A stretch of DNA of 47,301 nt, taken from an uncultured Bacteroidales bacterium. Its GTDB lineage: Bacteria > Bacteroidota > Bacteroidia > Bacteroidales > UBA932. The stretch is taken from NCBI GenBank assembly GCA_934717185.1, contig CAKUYQ010000022.1:1-47301 (forward strand), in the 5' to 3' direction. Below, piece by piece: positions 8,699-19,500 of the stretch. A program made the position numbers and the translations under genes. The notes below the pieces were generated by a model. The model made no database searches. It saw only the letters and a list, made by a program, of their open reading frames with translations, and was not told where the DNA came from. How positions within the stretch are numbered: position 1 is the stretch's first letter; each line of letters opens with the position of its first letter.

Positions 8699-9544
8699 AT
8701 GAATATAGCGAGAGTATTGACAATAGCCGGCAGCGATTCGGGTGGAGGTGCCGGTATTCAGGCAGATATAAAGGCTATCTCTGCCACAGGTTCTTATGCA
8801 GCTTCTGCAATTACAGCTGTAACTGTTCAGAATACTGTTGGGGTTAGAGATGTGTTCCCATTGCCCATTAATATTGTAACAGGGCAGATAGAGGCGGTTT
8901 TGGATGATATTGGGGCAGATGCAATTAAGATAGGAATGCTGCACAGTGTTGAGGTTATTGAGGCTGTGCGTGCAGAGATGTTAAAATATAGAGTTAAGAA
9001 TTTGGTTGTAGATCCTGTGATGGTGGCAACATCGGGTGACAGGCTTATTAATGAGGATGCTGTTTCTGCGCTAAAGGAGAGGCTACTTCCGTTGGCTACG
9101 GTTATCACTCCAAATATTCCCGAGGCTGAGATTCTGCTTGGCCGTAAGTTAGACAGACAGAAGGAGTTGGCTTCTGCGGCGGAGGAGCTGTCTGAGGCTC
9201 TTACCTCATTGGCTTCTGCTCAAGGCTTTGACAATAAAGTCTCTGTACTTTTAAAGGCTGGCCATCTTACAGAGGAGCGTTTGGTGGACATTTTCTATAA
9301 TGCGCAAACGGGGGAGACTCTTCATTTGGATTCGAGGAGGATAAACACAAGAAACACGCATGGAACAGGGTGTACAATGTCCTCTGCTTTCGCAAGTTTT
9401 CTTGCTCGCGGGTTCTCTCTAAACGATGCTGCAGACAAGGCAAAAGATTACATCAACAGTGCAATTATAGCTGCTGCCAAGGATGGTAGTGTGGGTACAG
9501 GGCACGGACCTGTAGCGCACTTCTTTATGCTTTTGAACAAATGA
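8699..9544 (+). CDS. thiD: Hydroxymethylpyrimidine kinase / phosphomethylpyrimidine kinase
   Basis: This protein of 281 residues in the ribokinase fold phosphorylates HMP and then HMP-phosphate, supplying the pyrimidine partner for the ThiE domain. Seen: VLTIAGSDSGGGAGIQADIK at the N-terminus, VVDPVMVATSGDRL, TPNIPEAE, and the anion-hole motif NTHGTGCTMSSA with the catalytic cysteine. Length is normal. It closes the thiamine salvage block. A decayed Fic gene on the other strand reads into its last 97 bases. Confidence 0.96.
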   Translation: MNIARVLTIAGSDSGGGAGIQADIKAISATGSYAASAITAVTVQNTVGVRDVFPLPINIVTGQIEAVLDDIGADAIKIGMLHSVEVIEAVRAEMLKYRVKNLVVDPVMVATSGDRLINEDAVSALKERLLPLATVITPNIPEAEILLGRKLDRQKELASAAEELSEALTSLASAQGFDNKVSVLLKAGHLTEERLVDIFYNAQTGETLHLDSRRINTRNTHGTGCTMSSAFASFLARGFSLNDAADKAKDYINSAIIAAAKDGSVGTGHGPVAHFFMLLNK

Positions 9545-10175
9545 ATACTATCCATCATCTCTTTTACAGACAAATGGTTGTCTGCTATAATTTCAATAAG
9601 ACGAATGATTTTGTCATTGTCTGTGATTAGTTGATTTTTTGAGCTTGTCGGGGTGCTTGTCGGGGTGCTTGTCGGGGTGCTCGGGTTAATAAGATCATTT
9701 GGTGCATTGATAATCAAATATCTGTTTTTTAACTCATTGCTTTCACCTATTAGCAGATTGCGGAAGAATAGTTCCAAGAATATAGATTCTTGTTTGATGC
9801 CTTTCTTTATGTTCTGGTAGTTTGCTCTGACCAAAGCATTGCGAAAATACCATGAATGTTTTGCAAAAAGATTATTTTCTACTTTAAACCCCATTGATCT
9901 TAAATACTGAATGGTGAAGACGGCTGTGGTTCTTGTGTTTCCCTCGCCAAACGGGTGTATTTGCCACAAACCGGCAACAAATTTTGCGATATGCGCTATT
10001 ATTTGATTGATATTTAGTTTTGTATAATCAAAGGCCTTTTCCTGCTCAAGGTCGTACTCGATTGCCTTACGGATATCTGGAGCGGATACATAGAGAACGG
10101 TATCACCGTGTAGTACACACTCTTTTCACGCTTGTTTGGCTCCCCCTGCTGTATATACTCATCAAAATCTATCAT
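9545..10175 (-). pseudogene. Decayed Fic-domain protein gene
   Basis: Reading the minus strand, ATG at 10175 opens MIDFDEYIQQGEPNKRE, typical of a Fic protein N-terminus. The frame is lost in an A-run (10123-10126 on the plus strand shows TTTT). The next frame continues VLHGDTVLYVSAPDI and reaches the Fic motif HPFGEGNTRT, so one missing base explains the break; relative to homologues as I recall them, an inhibitory segment may also be missing. Further on is a Thr/Pro/Ser linker of three 12-bp repeats (9644-9679) and the beginning of a winged-helix-like tail (LIEIIADNHLSVKEMM). That tail then runs antisense into thiD up to 9448, so the 3' end is also lost. Fic enzymes AMPylate or otherwise modify target proteins; this copy is probably inactive. 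Confidence 0.75.
9644..9679 (-). repeat. 12-bp tandem repeat coding a Thr-Pro-Thr-Ser linker
   Basis: Three copies of GCTTGTCGGGGT lie in the Fic remnant; on the minus strand they encode the repeated TPTS linker. In-frame 12-bp repeats of this kind are common in the hinge of Bacteroidales Fic and ATPase-regulator proteins and can expand or contract without shifting frame. Confidence 0.75.
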
Positions 10176-10186
10176 AGCGTTATATT

Positions 10187-10849
10187 TTATCTCCTGATGA
10201 TTACTTTAGTCTCCAATCCCAATATAGAAGATACTTTTTCAATAAAATTTTTTTTCATTTCGTTGTTGCTGTGGGTCATTAATAGCCACCCATCTCCAAG
10301 ATCTTTTTGCCGATCACCATATTTTGCATCTCTTCTGTTTGAGATAACCGGTACTTTGCAGAAAACAAGATTATAATCTTCAACAACCTTTCTAACACGG
10401 GTTACACCTATCTTTTTTACAACCTTCAATAGAGTATTCGCAGCTGTACTTTCTGCAATGACAGTTCCATCCTGGAAAATAACGGCCATATCGCTTGCCG
10501 GAGCTCTTTCTATCTTGCCATTAGAATTTACAGTATGACTATTGTGCTCAACTTCCGGGTCAATGACAATCTCTTTAGCATCTGCCAATACCTCAGTAAA
10601 ATTGCGTTTGCGGCTAAGATGAACACTGAGGGGCTTGTCGGGAATATAATCTACGACCAATACAAGCTCCCTCTTCACCGGTTTTAGAGCAGGTTCTATA
10701 GTTTTCGTCAAAACAGGTAGGATCTCCTTTTTAATAATCTCCTCCTCTAATTCGTTAGCCTCTTGAATAAGGTCTTCATTAATGGATAAACCTAAATCTC
10801 TCAGATTGTCCATAGTTTGGTATAATTTGCTTAGACGAGACATATCCAC
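10187..10849 (-). CDS. Unknown protein of the TcmP trio
   Basis: I do not recognise this 220-residue protein with certainty. The first 60 residues are helical and charged. The middle (about 85-130) has a beta-rich segment with DMAVIFQDGTVI, and the C-terminal half contains NTLLKVVKKIGVTRVR, PVISNRRDAKYGD and DGWLLMTHSNNEMKK. This resembles a C-terminal domain I associate with restriction-linked hypothetical proteins, but that is recollection only. The start may be GTG at 10849, directly abutting the upstream TAA, or ATG at 10843. It is the last gene of a tightly packed three-gene minus-strand operon. Confidence 0.75.
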   Translation of the reverse strand: MDMSRLSKLYQTMDNLRDLGLSINEDLIQEANELEEEIIKKEILPVLTKTIEPALKPVKRELVLVVDYIPDKPLSVHLSRKRNFTEVLADAKEIVIDPEVEHNSHTVNSNGKIERAPASDMAVIFQDGTVIAESTAANTLLKVVKKIGVTRVRKVVEDYNLVFCKVPVISNRRDAKYGDRQKDLGDGWLLMTHSNNEMKKNFIEKVSSILGLETKVIIRR

Positions 10850-11575
10850 TTATTTTGGCATATTTTGAATTATTTCTCCTTTTAGAAGTTTACCATTTGC
10901 ATGTTTACTTCGCTTTATACCATCGCTACCCCATGTTCCCCATTGCTTAAAGAAAAATGCGGAGCCTTGGCTTTCCACTTGTTTTTTTATTCCTAATACC
11001 CACTCTTCTCTCATTGGACGAGCCATAACGCCACTTTCCCCACCCACAATTACCCAGTCAATGCCTCGTAAATTTAATTCTCCTAAATCCTCTAGTAAAG
11101 GTTCGCATGATAAAAAATGCACCTTGGCTGGAATAGAACGTAAATAATCTATTCTTATTTTACTATCCTTACATTCAACAGTTACTCCTAACCATACATT
11201 TTCAGGGACCTCGTGATTTTTAAAGTAGTCAACCATTCGTTCAGCACGTTTGGTAAGTATTTGATAACGATGTTGTGGAGTACTATTAATAGTGTTCATA
11301 ATACTGTCAATAAATGAATATGGGACATCTTGATGAAAGATATCACTCATTGAACACACAAAGATGTTATGGGTTTTCACCCATTTTAAAGGTTCTGATA
11401 GACTTTCATTATGTAGTGTCAATGTAAACCCATTTTTGTATTTATTAATATGCATGGCTTGAAGCCTTTTTGCCATTGTTTCTGCATAGCAATGTAAACA
11501 ACCTGAGGATTGCTTAGAACATCCAGTTATAGGATTCCATGTTTTATCAGTCCATTCTATTTTAGTAGTTTTCAT
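10850..11575 (-). CDS. Phage Gp37/Gp68-type (DUF5131) three-Cys-motif protein
   Basis: The 241-residue protein opens with IEWTDKTWNPITGC and has three closely spaced cysteines (GC...SSGCLHCYAE), the hallmark of the Gp37/Gp68 family, which looks like a radical-SAM-related iron-sulfur protein. Later segments (FVCSMSDIFH, YQILTKRAERM, WLGVTVE, FLSCEPLLE, VIVGGESG, FFFKQWG) are all family-typical. The biochemical role is unproven; family members sit in phages and defence islands. Its start overlaps the 3' end of the tcmP-like gene by four bases (ATGA), implying translational coupling. Confidence 0.9.
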   Translation of the reverse strand: MKTTKIEWTDKTWNPITGCSKQSSGCLHCYAETMAKRLQAMHINKYKNGFTLTLHNESLSEPLKWVKTHNIFVCSMSDIFHQDVPYSFIDSIMNTINSTPQHRYQILTKRAERMVDYFKNHEVPENVWLGVTVECKDSKIRIDYLRSIPAKVHFLSCEPLLEDLGELNLRGIDWVIVGGESGVMARPMREEWVLGIKKQVESQGSAFFFKQWGTWGSDGIKRSKHANGKLLKGEIIQNMPK

Positions 11576-12708
11576 TCAACAATAATTTTATAAGTATCTA
11601 CTTTATGAATATTGGATGCTTTTTTATTTAATTTACCATTAATTTTTATCTTTTTAGAATTACTAAGTTCTAATATTGTTTCAACAAATAATTTTGGTTC
11701 ACAGCCTTGAGATAATACCCATTTAAGCCCATCCACATTACTTGTTATTTTCCTATTTAGTATTAAATCAATTAGCTCTTTTTTTACTAGATTTTTTCTT
11801 GAACTATCATTTGGATTATAAAACAATGTGTTTGATTCATAGTCATCATTAATATTACAATTAGATTCTCCAGAAAGCTTGTCCTCTTCCCAACAAACTT
11901 TTACAAATTTTTCCATACCCAATGAATGACTTGTACCAAATATTAAACCATAGTAATTAGAACCTTTTTGTATTGTAAAATGATTTACGTAGTATTCCTT
12001 TTGAGAATCTATAAGACTCCTAAAATAGTTAGCAATAATTCTATGGCATTCTTTAGGCTTGGTTTCCTCAAAATGCATTTTGGTTGTATTTAAGTATTTT
12101 GTAGTATTCGGATGTTCTTTAAATCTTTTTATAAATGAAGATGAAATAAAAAAGATAAAATCAGTTAATGGAGAATTAACTAACTTTAAAAATACATTGT
12201 CTGTTATTTGAGAAAAACCATATTGGTCTAACAATATAAATTTGGCATATTTCTGATTTTTTAAGATTTCATTAAATTTACTATTCTTTTCAATTTCCAT
12301 AAAATTTTGTGACGTGCAAAATACTTTTTGGGAATATACACAACTACTATGATGACAATTATTCCTACATAACTCAAAGTGTTTTTTAATACATATTTCT
12401 AAAGATTCTCTTTTATCATGTAACTTTTCATTAAATCCAAATGTTACTGATTTGTCGCGATTTAAATTTAAAAACTTGCAATATTGATATGTGTCTCCTT
12501 TTGACTCTTCTAATAGAATCATAGGAGATCCAGAATTACCATTTGAATCTTGTCCACTTCCTGCAAACATATCATATATATAAATTTTATTTACCATGTT
12601 ATTGTGTATGAATACTGGGAACCATTCTCTGAAGCACTTGCGAAATAGATTAAGTTTAAGCATGGTTGCTTCGTCATACGGATGATTATTGATATCTATT
12701 TTTGACAT
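11572..12708 (-). CDS. tcmP: Three-Cys-motif partner protein TcmP
   Basis: This 378-residue protein has YIYDMFAGSG at about residues 43-52, followed by SGSPMILLE, and FILLDQYGF near 155. Both segments resemble methyltransferase motifs I and IV and are characteristic of TcmP, a family defined by its gene neighbourhood with three-Cys-motif proteins, exactly as here. The gene is AT-rich like the other island genes. It heads the trio 12708-10187. A role in nucleic-acid modification or defence is inferred from the fold and its position beside a restriction-like system. Confidence 0.85.
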   Translation of the reverse strand: MSKIDINNHPYDEATMLKLNLFRKCFREWFPVFIHNNMVNKIYIYDMFAGSGQDSNGNSGSPMILLEESKGDTYQYCKFLNLNRDKSVTFGFNEKLHDKRESLEICIKKHFELCRNNCHHSSCVYSQKVFCTSQNFMEIEKNSKFNEILKNQKYAKFILLDQYGFSQITDNVFLKLVNSPLTDFIFFISSSFIKRFKEHPNTTKYLNTTKMHFEETKPKECHRIIANYFRSLIDSQKEYYVNHFTIQKGSNYYGLIFGTSHSLGMEKFVKVCWEEDKLSGESNCNINDDYESNTLFYNPNDSSRKNLVKKELIDLILNRKITSNVDGLKWVLSQGCEPKLFVETILELSNSKKIKINGKLNKKASNIHKVDTYKIIVE

Positions 12709-12795
12709 ATACTAAATACTATTACTAATTATATTATCATTCTCTGTAAAACGAGTTCACCTTAAATTTATGTTTGCGTTATTATTTTTAATAAT

Positions 12796-15700
12796 CTATA
12801 TTGTTAAAATTGGTATTAGCAAATCATTTAGCTCAATTTTCATGGTATTTATGATATTTAGCAGATTACTTTTACAAGATTTTAAATGTTTGTAAAAGTC
12901 ATAAATATTATCAAAATCATCAATGAGAGGTGTAATTTCAATAGACTTATCGTGAAACAAGTCAGTGAAGTAGCATTCAAAGATCAATCCGTCTATAATA
13001 TCTTGAATAACGGTTTCAATATATTTGTTATCAACATATTTATTTATGGGTTCCTGCGGATTTTTCTTTAATTGAATAATAAAATCTACCAATTGAGATA
13101 TTTTATTTTGAATATTTTTATTTGGCACAATAATAGGTATTCCAATTAAAGGTTCCTTGTCAAGCTGGTAATTAAGGCCTTGCATTTTTCCACGATTTTT
13201 CAACCAAAATTGAATAAGCTTGGAATTCAACAGCCCTGTAAGATATTTCATATTAACTCTATCTGTTTTAATGATATAAAATGTTGCTGACAAATAACAG
13301 TCAAAATCTGAATATGAGAATAGGGGTTTGCCAGTACTTTTTCTAAGAGCTATAACTTTTTCACCTTTAAAAAAGCGTTCTTCTCTAGCCCTATGTAGTC
13401 CATAAGGTTTATTGTCAGAGCTGATAATATTATAAAACTTATCTAAATGGGCCTTTAAATTGGGATATCTATCCATACTTTTGGGATTCCTAAAACTTGA
13501 ATCTGTATAAATAATCCAGCATGGATTATTTGGATCTGTATAATATGGTTTAACTGATTCGGAATTATTATAATATGGCTTGATTAAACTGAACTCTTCT
13601 TTTGTTAAATTTAAGCCCTTAAGTTCGTCATGCGATAGTCCAAATATTCCTTCACCAGTAGTAAAGCCACTTTTTTCAGATAGTTTTTTATTGATAAAAT
13701 CGTAATGAGCGTGAATACCATTTGCAACTTCATTAGGTGTTAGATAAATGATATTTTCTGCATTAGCAATTTTTTCTAAAGTAGACTCGTTGGGACTAAA
13801 TGTAATAAACTTGCCAATAAAATCTTGTCGCTTAAACTTAGGTTTTAAATATTTTACTTTGGGGACTTCTTTTTTTGATAATAATGACACGACATCGGAT
13901 AATTTAGTTTCTCCATTAAGTCTCCTGTAATCTATATAATAATCATTAGATACATTATCTTTTAAAAATAACATTACCATAGTTTGGATGCTTGCGCTTT
14001 CAAATATCATGAAATTACCAAAATCACAAAGCTGAATAATTTTTGTGTCATTTACAATTTTTTCCCGCATTTTACTTGCTCCACTATTGGTAGTCCAATT
14101 GTTTGTCGCGATAAAACACAATACTCCTTTTGGAAGTAAATAATCAATACATATGCAAGCAAATATATACCATAAATCCATTTTCCCTTGGTAGTATATG
14201 GATTGTCTAACACCATCAAAAACAGATTTTGAAGCACGCCCTTCTTTTAAATACGGTGGATTGCCTATAACGATGTCAAAACCATCCTTAACTCCAAACA
14301 TCCAGTCAGGATCAAAAAATGGAGATGAGGTGTTTTGATCAAACATATCCCATGAGGCTAGTTGTTGTGCTTCTGCATTGCCAACAGCTCCACAGTCTAC
14401 AAGCATATCGGCGATTTCTTGTCGCAAGTTGTTTACAATTTGGCGATATTTTCGCTTTGTTTTAATGGTCTTTGCTCCAAATATCCTGTGCTTAGCAGTT
14501 TTTAGTTCTTTCTCTTTTGCTTTGATTGTGTCTCTGTCAAACAATGTCTCGTCTTTTTTCTTCAATCCTATAAGGGTATTAGCTGCTACAAACTTGGCTT
14601 CAAGATTAGGTAATGGACGAATACTGAAATTATCAGCCGGATTATTGTTGGTTTTTTGGTCAACAACCAAGGAGATAAAAAAGCGTAGTTTACTTATTTG
14701 TATTGCAATAGGTTGAATATCTACTCCATAAATACAGTTTTCTATCAAATATAGTTTACGGGCGTAGTCAGGACGGTTGATATTCTCGTCAAAATTACGT
14801 TCTATATCTGTTATCATTTCTTTGCGTTCATCTGAAGATGCTGTGCGATAGGCTTCAGATGTTTCATCAATAGCGGCATTGAGCATCATCTCCTTCCACA
14901 TTTCGTTGCTGGGGTCGATGCGGTTGAGAATATGTACCATTTGTTGCAGTATACCCATAGGAAATGCACCCGAGCCACAGGCTGGGTCAAGAACCTTACA
15001 GTTATAGAGCGACTGCATAATCTGTTTTCGTTGATCTTCGGTAAGGTCTACAGCCTCGTCTGTATATTGCATCAGTTGACGGTATTGCGCTTCAATGTCA
15101 TCGCCTACGGTGCGTTTGAGGTAGGCAACTAAACTTTCATCCACCATATACTGCACAATTTCGCGCGGCGTGTAGAACGAACCGGTCTGTTTGCGGGCAG
15201 TAGTTTGAGTCTCTGGATTATAAGATGCTAAAAGATTTTCAAACACTTTGCCCAATAGTTCAGGATCAAGTGATACCTCCTGGTCAAATGGAGTATTTTC
15301 CTCTATAGTGAAATTATAACGCTTAAGAATATCTATAATACCACAGGCAGATACTTTCTCCTTTTTCGAATCTCCATACCAATCCGACAGATCTATGTTT
15401 TTCCCTATTTCCTCCCCAAAGAATAAATAGTCAGGTATGATCAGTAATTTTCTTACCTCCTTTCTATCACTGAATCCGTCATAATATAACCCATTATCTT
15501 TATCGTCCAAACAGTCAAATAACCCTCCATTTAAAAATGGTACCGTTTTATTTGCTAGATCAACAAATAGTTGTGGATTTTTAAAATAACATTCATAGCG
15601 CATTAATTTGTTATTATTGTAATCAGACCTGCTTGCATTACCTTTCTCATCCGTTTTTCGAAAATGTCGTTCAGAGAGTTCTGTACTACCATCTTTTGTT

Positions 15701-16533
15701 ATAGGACTGTTGAGCATAGCAAAGAACAGATTCTGCAAGATTGCTTTGTAGTATTTGCTTTCGTTAGACTTGTGATTAAATAGATTGTAGCTATCATTTG
15801 GCCTAAAATCTTTTAGCAAGTTATCGGATATGTAACTTTCATCAAAAAATTCATATGGGACAAGATTACGCTGTTTTAGGAACCATACAAAGATAAGACG
15901 GGTAATCAAGCGAATTGTACTCTCATTGTTATATTTGTTATCATCCGTTTTGTCGTTAATGTTATTTGGAAAGCAAATGATTTTAACAGCCCAAGCATAC
16001 CAGTTGCTAAGCTCATTATAAAACTCTTTGGTAAGCACCTCTACAGAGAAGCGTTCGTGTAGATCTTTAATATCTGATACACGCCCTTTTTTGTTAAGGT
16101 ATTTATTGGGGGTATAGTATGCTATACCTTCTCCTAAATAATAGCTATACCTACGTGGGTTGCTATAAGTGCGGGTAACACGTGAACTATTATCCTGTAT
16201 ACCAAGGGTAATCTCTATAAGAGAAAATCTGTAATTTTTATTGCTGTCCTCAGATGTGAAAATAACCAATGCTCTATCTTTCATTTCATCAGCGAGTATT
16301 CTGAATGCCTCTTTGGAAAGTGAAACACGTGCATCATTTTTTGATTTATGTTTTATTTCATACACGACCAAATCTAACAAAGCGGAAGAACCTAATTTAA
16401 CAGCTTCCGTTGTGTATCTCATTTTTGTATTAAATACAACAGATTCGGTGGTTGGAATAAAATCCTCTGGTAAAAAATTGTTTTGCAAAAAGTTTACAAA
16501 CTCTTGGCGGTTATATGCTTTATTAAATTCCAT
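12796..16533 (-). CDS. Eco57I-type nuclease-methyltransferase (type IIG-like)
   Basis: This is a 1245-residue protein. Residues about 50-75 contain LLDLVVYEIKHKS, a D...ExK arrangement like a PD-(D/E)XK nuclease core. The centre has GSFYTPREIVQYMVD, the SAM-binding motif VLDPACGSGAFPMGIL near residue 515, and the adenine-N6 catalytic motif IGNPPY near 756. The C-terminal third resembles a target-recognition region (IVPNKNIQNKISQLVDFI near the end). This is the layout of type IIG / type ISP-like enzymes that cut and methylate DNA. The helicase gene ends 9 bases upstream, so the two are probably one operon. Confidence 0.88.
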   Translation of the reverse strand: MEFNKAYNRQEFVNFLQNNFLPEDFIPTTESVVFNTKMRYTTEAVKLGSSALLDLVVYEIKHKSKNDARVSLSKEAFRILADEMKDRALVIFTSEDSNKNYRFSLIEITLGIQDNSSRVTRTYSNPRRYSYYLGEGIAYYTPNKYLNKKGRVSDIKDLHERFSVEVLTKEFYNELSNWYAWAVKIICFPNNINDKTDDNKYNNESTIRLITRLIFVWFLKQRNLVPYEFFDESYISDNLLKDFRPNDSYNLFNHKSNESKYYKAILQNLFFAMLNSPITKDGSTELSERHFRKTDEKGNASRSDYNNNKLMRYECYFKNPQLFVDLANKTVPFLNGGLFDCLDDKDNGLYYDGFSDRKEVRKLLIIPDYLFFGEEIGKNIDLSDWYGDSKKEKVSACGIIDILKRYNFTIEENTPFDQEVSLDPELLGKVFENLLASYNPETQTTARKQTGSFYTPREIVQYMVDESLVAYLKRTVGDDIEAQYRQLMQYTDEAVDLTEDQRKQIMQSLYNCKVLDPACGSGAFPMGILQQMVHILNRIDPSNEMWKEMMLNAAIDETSEAYRTASSDERKEMITDIERNFDENINRPDYARKLYLIENCIYGVDIQPIAIQISKLRFFISLVVDQKTNNNPADNFSIRPLPNLEAKFVAANTLIGLKKKDETLFDRDTIKAKEKELKTAKHRIFGAKTIKTKRKYRQIVNNLRQEIADMLVDCGAVGNAEAQQLASWDMFDQNTSSPFFDPDWMFGVKDGFDIVIGNPPYLKEGRASKSVFDGVRQSIYYQGKMDLWYIFACICIDYLLPKGVLCFIATNNWTTNSGASKMREKIVNDTKIIQLCDFGNFMIFESASIQTMVMLFLKDNVSNDYYIDYRRLNGETKLSDVVSLLSKKEVPKVKYLKPKFKRQDFIGKFITFSPNESTLEKIANAENIIYLTPNEVANGIHAHYDFINKKLSEKSGFTTGEGIFGLSHDELKGLNLTKEEFSLIKPYYNNSESVKPYYTDPNNPCWIIYTDSSFRNPKSMDRYPNLKAHLDKFYNIISSDNKPYGLHRAREERFFKGEKVIALRKSTGKPLFSYSDFDCYLSATFYIIKTDRVNMKYLTGLLNSKLIQFWLKNRGKMQGLNYQLDKEPLIGIPIIVPNKNIQNKISQLVDFIIQLKKNPQEPINKYVDNKYIETVIQDIIDGLIFECYFTDLFHDKSIEITPLIDDFDNIYDFYKHLKSCKSNLLNIINTMKIELNDLLIPILTI

Positions 16534-16542
16534 AGCATTCTT

Positions 16543-19500
16543 TTATTGTAGTTCTTCGCTTAGTATTATAGTTTCTTCACCCTTCTCAACTTGCAGAGCA
16601 GAGTTGAGAATACGTGTTAAATATTCTTGTGGGATGACTTTGGGTAGTTTTGTAATATCTTTTATTGTTAATTGATTGACGAATCTTATCTCATAGCCGG
16701 ACAATGCATCCGATTTTATTACTTGTGCTAAATCTAACAGATAATCATTGGACAAAGACCTATGTTTTATAAAAACTTTTACTTTTGCCAACGCATTTAT
16801 CAACTCTTTCTCATTGCTTACTTTAACATCTGTGCTAAATAGAGAGGACTTAACCCTTTGGTATATGATGTCAAAGTTATTGCTTAAATCTACGGGTTTT
16901 TCACTTTCTTCCGCTTTAAATAGGTTAATGGCCTCTTCTGCAGAGAGCGTAGTTGTATCATGAATATCTCCTATCTTGAAAACGTAATCATCTCCTTTTT
17001 TGCCAAACATTAGCACACCATTCCTCTCTTTGCCAATATTGCGAGCTGTTCTTGCTCTATGTGGCAATTCCAGTGCTTTGTCGTACACTTCTGTTCCTTT
17101 TAGAGAATCTAATAATCTGTGATATGGTGTGTCCCAAGATTCCTCTTCGTTTCTTGCAATCTCCTCTTTGTATCTTTCCTTAAAAAATGCATTAACCTCC
17201 TCATCTTTTGTAAGAACTTTGGTATCTTCTCCCATAATAGCATGAATCATGGCCATCTTTAGAGTAGATATTTGTTTTGTCCTTGTTTCGTTTTCCCCTA
17301 CATCTGTGGGGAAATAATTGTATATATAAAGATTGTCAAATACTTTTCTATTAACACGATTAATACGTCCTATTCGTTGTATTACGCGTGTCGGGTTGTA
17401 TGGAATATCGTAGTTAAATATAGCTCCTGCTCTATGCAAATTATACCCTTCTGATATTGCGTCTGTTGCTATTAATATTTGATAATCATCCTGTTGTAAT
17501 GATGGTTTTACTCCTGCGTCAAAATTTGCACGAATACGCTCTTTGTTAGCAGCATTTGCATCAGCAGATGTATATTTCATTACAGGTAGTCCTGCTTTTT
17601 TTAGTGCTTTGGCAACATAATCTACTGTATCTGCATATTCAGAAAATACTATTAGCTTTCTACGAGCTTCTTGTTTTAAGTGTTGTTTGATAATCTCAAT
17701 AAATGAGGATAGCTTTGGATCTTTTTTAATAGTGTTGCTCTCACCAAACCACTTTTTATGTAAACCTTTTAAAAGATTAAGATCTGAATTAAGATCATCT
17801 GTAAACGCATCATTCACGTATTTAATATCTATTTCAAAGAATCCACGTTCTTCATATTTTTCAAAGAGTGCAGATATCTCTTCAAAACCATCATTGGAAG
17901 AATTTTCAAATACATCAATATCAGGTAAGTCTCCTTTCTTATATACCGGTATTCTATTGCGCCTATCAATCCATTTAAGTATATGCTCATAAGAGTTAAT
18001 CATATACTCTAAAGATGTCTTAAACGCAAACATGGAACTCTCAAAACGTGCTACCAATAGGTGGCGCATAAATTTTGATAGATTCGCCTGTCTGCCAATC
18101 AAAAGATTAAATTTTACATTAGTTTTATCTTCGAGCTCTTTAACTAATTTTTCTTTTAGCTCTTTACGTATATACAGTGCTGGAGTGTAGCGGGTAGCTT
18201 TAAACCTGTATACATCACTTTTACTATCCTTGGATTTGCTAATTCTGTCAAGTGTGGAAAGATACAACTCCTTCAAGGCACTTAGGTCATATGTCAACTC
18301 TTTTGGTTCATTTGGTATTACTAACTGAATATTTTGTTGTCTTAAGTCATTTGCATATTCTGGTATTCCTAATAAGTCAAGACGTGAGCGACGTATTACT
18401 AATGGCCCTATAATTGAACGAACTCCTTTAGCAATAGAATTAGCTCCTATTTTTATTTTTTCTTCTGTCGCATTCCCATTTCTTTGTTCTTCGCGCAGTG
18501 CCTCGTATTTGTTTATTAGGTATTTAAAAACTGCTCCTAAATTTTCAGCAGTTTTTAGGGTTGATTTAGATGGAATTTGGAACAACTTAATTAAGGCGTA
18601 TATGTCTGCGGGTTTATTACTAAATGGAGTAGCTGTTAGCAATAATACTTTATTCCCTGAACACAAATTATGCAATGTTGAATAATCTTTGGTATATTCA
18701 TTGCGGAAGCGGTGAGCCTCATCAACAATTATTAAAAATTGCTCATTTTGTCTAACTAAATTTTGATAATGGAGCAAAGCTTCTTCTATTTTTCCTGCGC
18801 TGAATATTGTAGCTGTGAATCTAAACTCATCGCGATAGCTTTCCCACTGGTTGCACAAGTGTGGTGGGCAAATCACCATTGACCGTAGTTTTATGTTTCT
18901 GGCAATAGTCGCTGCTATAATACTTTTACCTAACCCAACCACGTCTGCTATTATGGCACCATTATGTTTTTTTAAAGCGTTTAGAGCCATTTGTATAGCA
19001 TCTGTCTGATATTTTAGATTCGAATATTTTCCTTCAGTGATGTCGTATGGAGTTAGTATATTATTTGTCGGGATGCTAAAAAATTCTTTAAGTACCCTAA
19101 TGTACATAAGATATGGCGAATAAATTTTATTGTACCATATTCTTGCTATCACCTTGTTGTTCCATTCATCTAAATTGTCCTTGCTTGCAATAATAATGGA
19201 TTCCTCCCATAGCTCGTTGAATAGCCTTTTCCCTTCTTCATAGTCTTGTCTGTCATTGAAACGTGCATTGAGTTCCAAACGACCTCTTAATCCTTGATAA
19301 GACAAATTGCTTGAACCTGTAATTAATACACCCGGCAGTTCTCCTGCCTCGTTCATTGTTTCATTGTAAGCAAACAAATACATTTTTGAATGACAGGGAT
19401 CTATTGTCTTGCGAATTTCTAAAGTTCCGTCTACTATTTTTTTATAGAACATTTTAAATTGCTCCAATTTTTCTGCAGTATCTAAAAAATCGGAGTTATT

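Noticed and set aside
9448..9969. An intact 173-residue Fic protein
   Set aside because: Its apparent start is a TTG in the middle of the Fic domain, and its last 30 or so residues are antisense thiD.
10020..10376. 118-codon plus-strand frame in the Fic region
   Set aside because: It is antisense to the Fic remnant and the 220-residue gene, has no family-like motifs, and starts inside recognisable Fic code.
16241..16675. 144-codon plus-strand frame across the methylase-helicase junction
   Set aside because: It overlaps the ends of two well-supported genes on the other strand and shows no motif.
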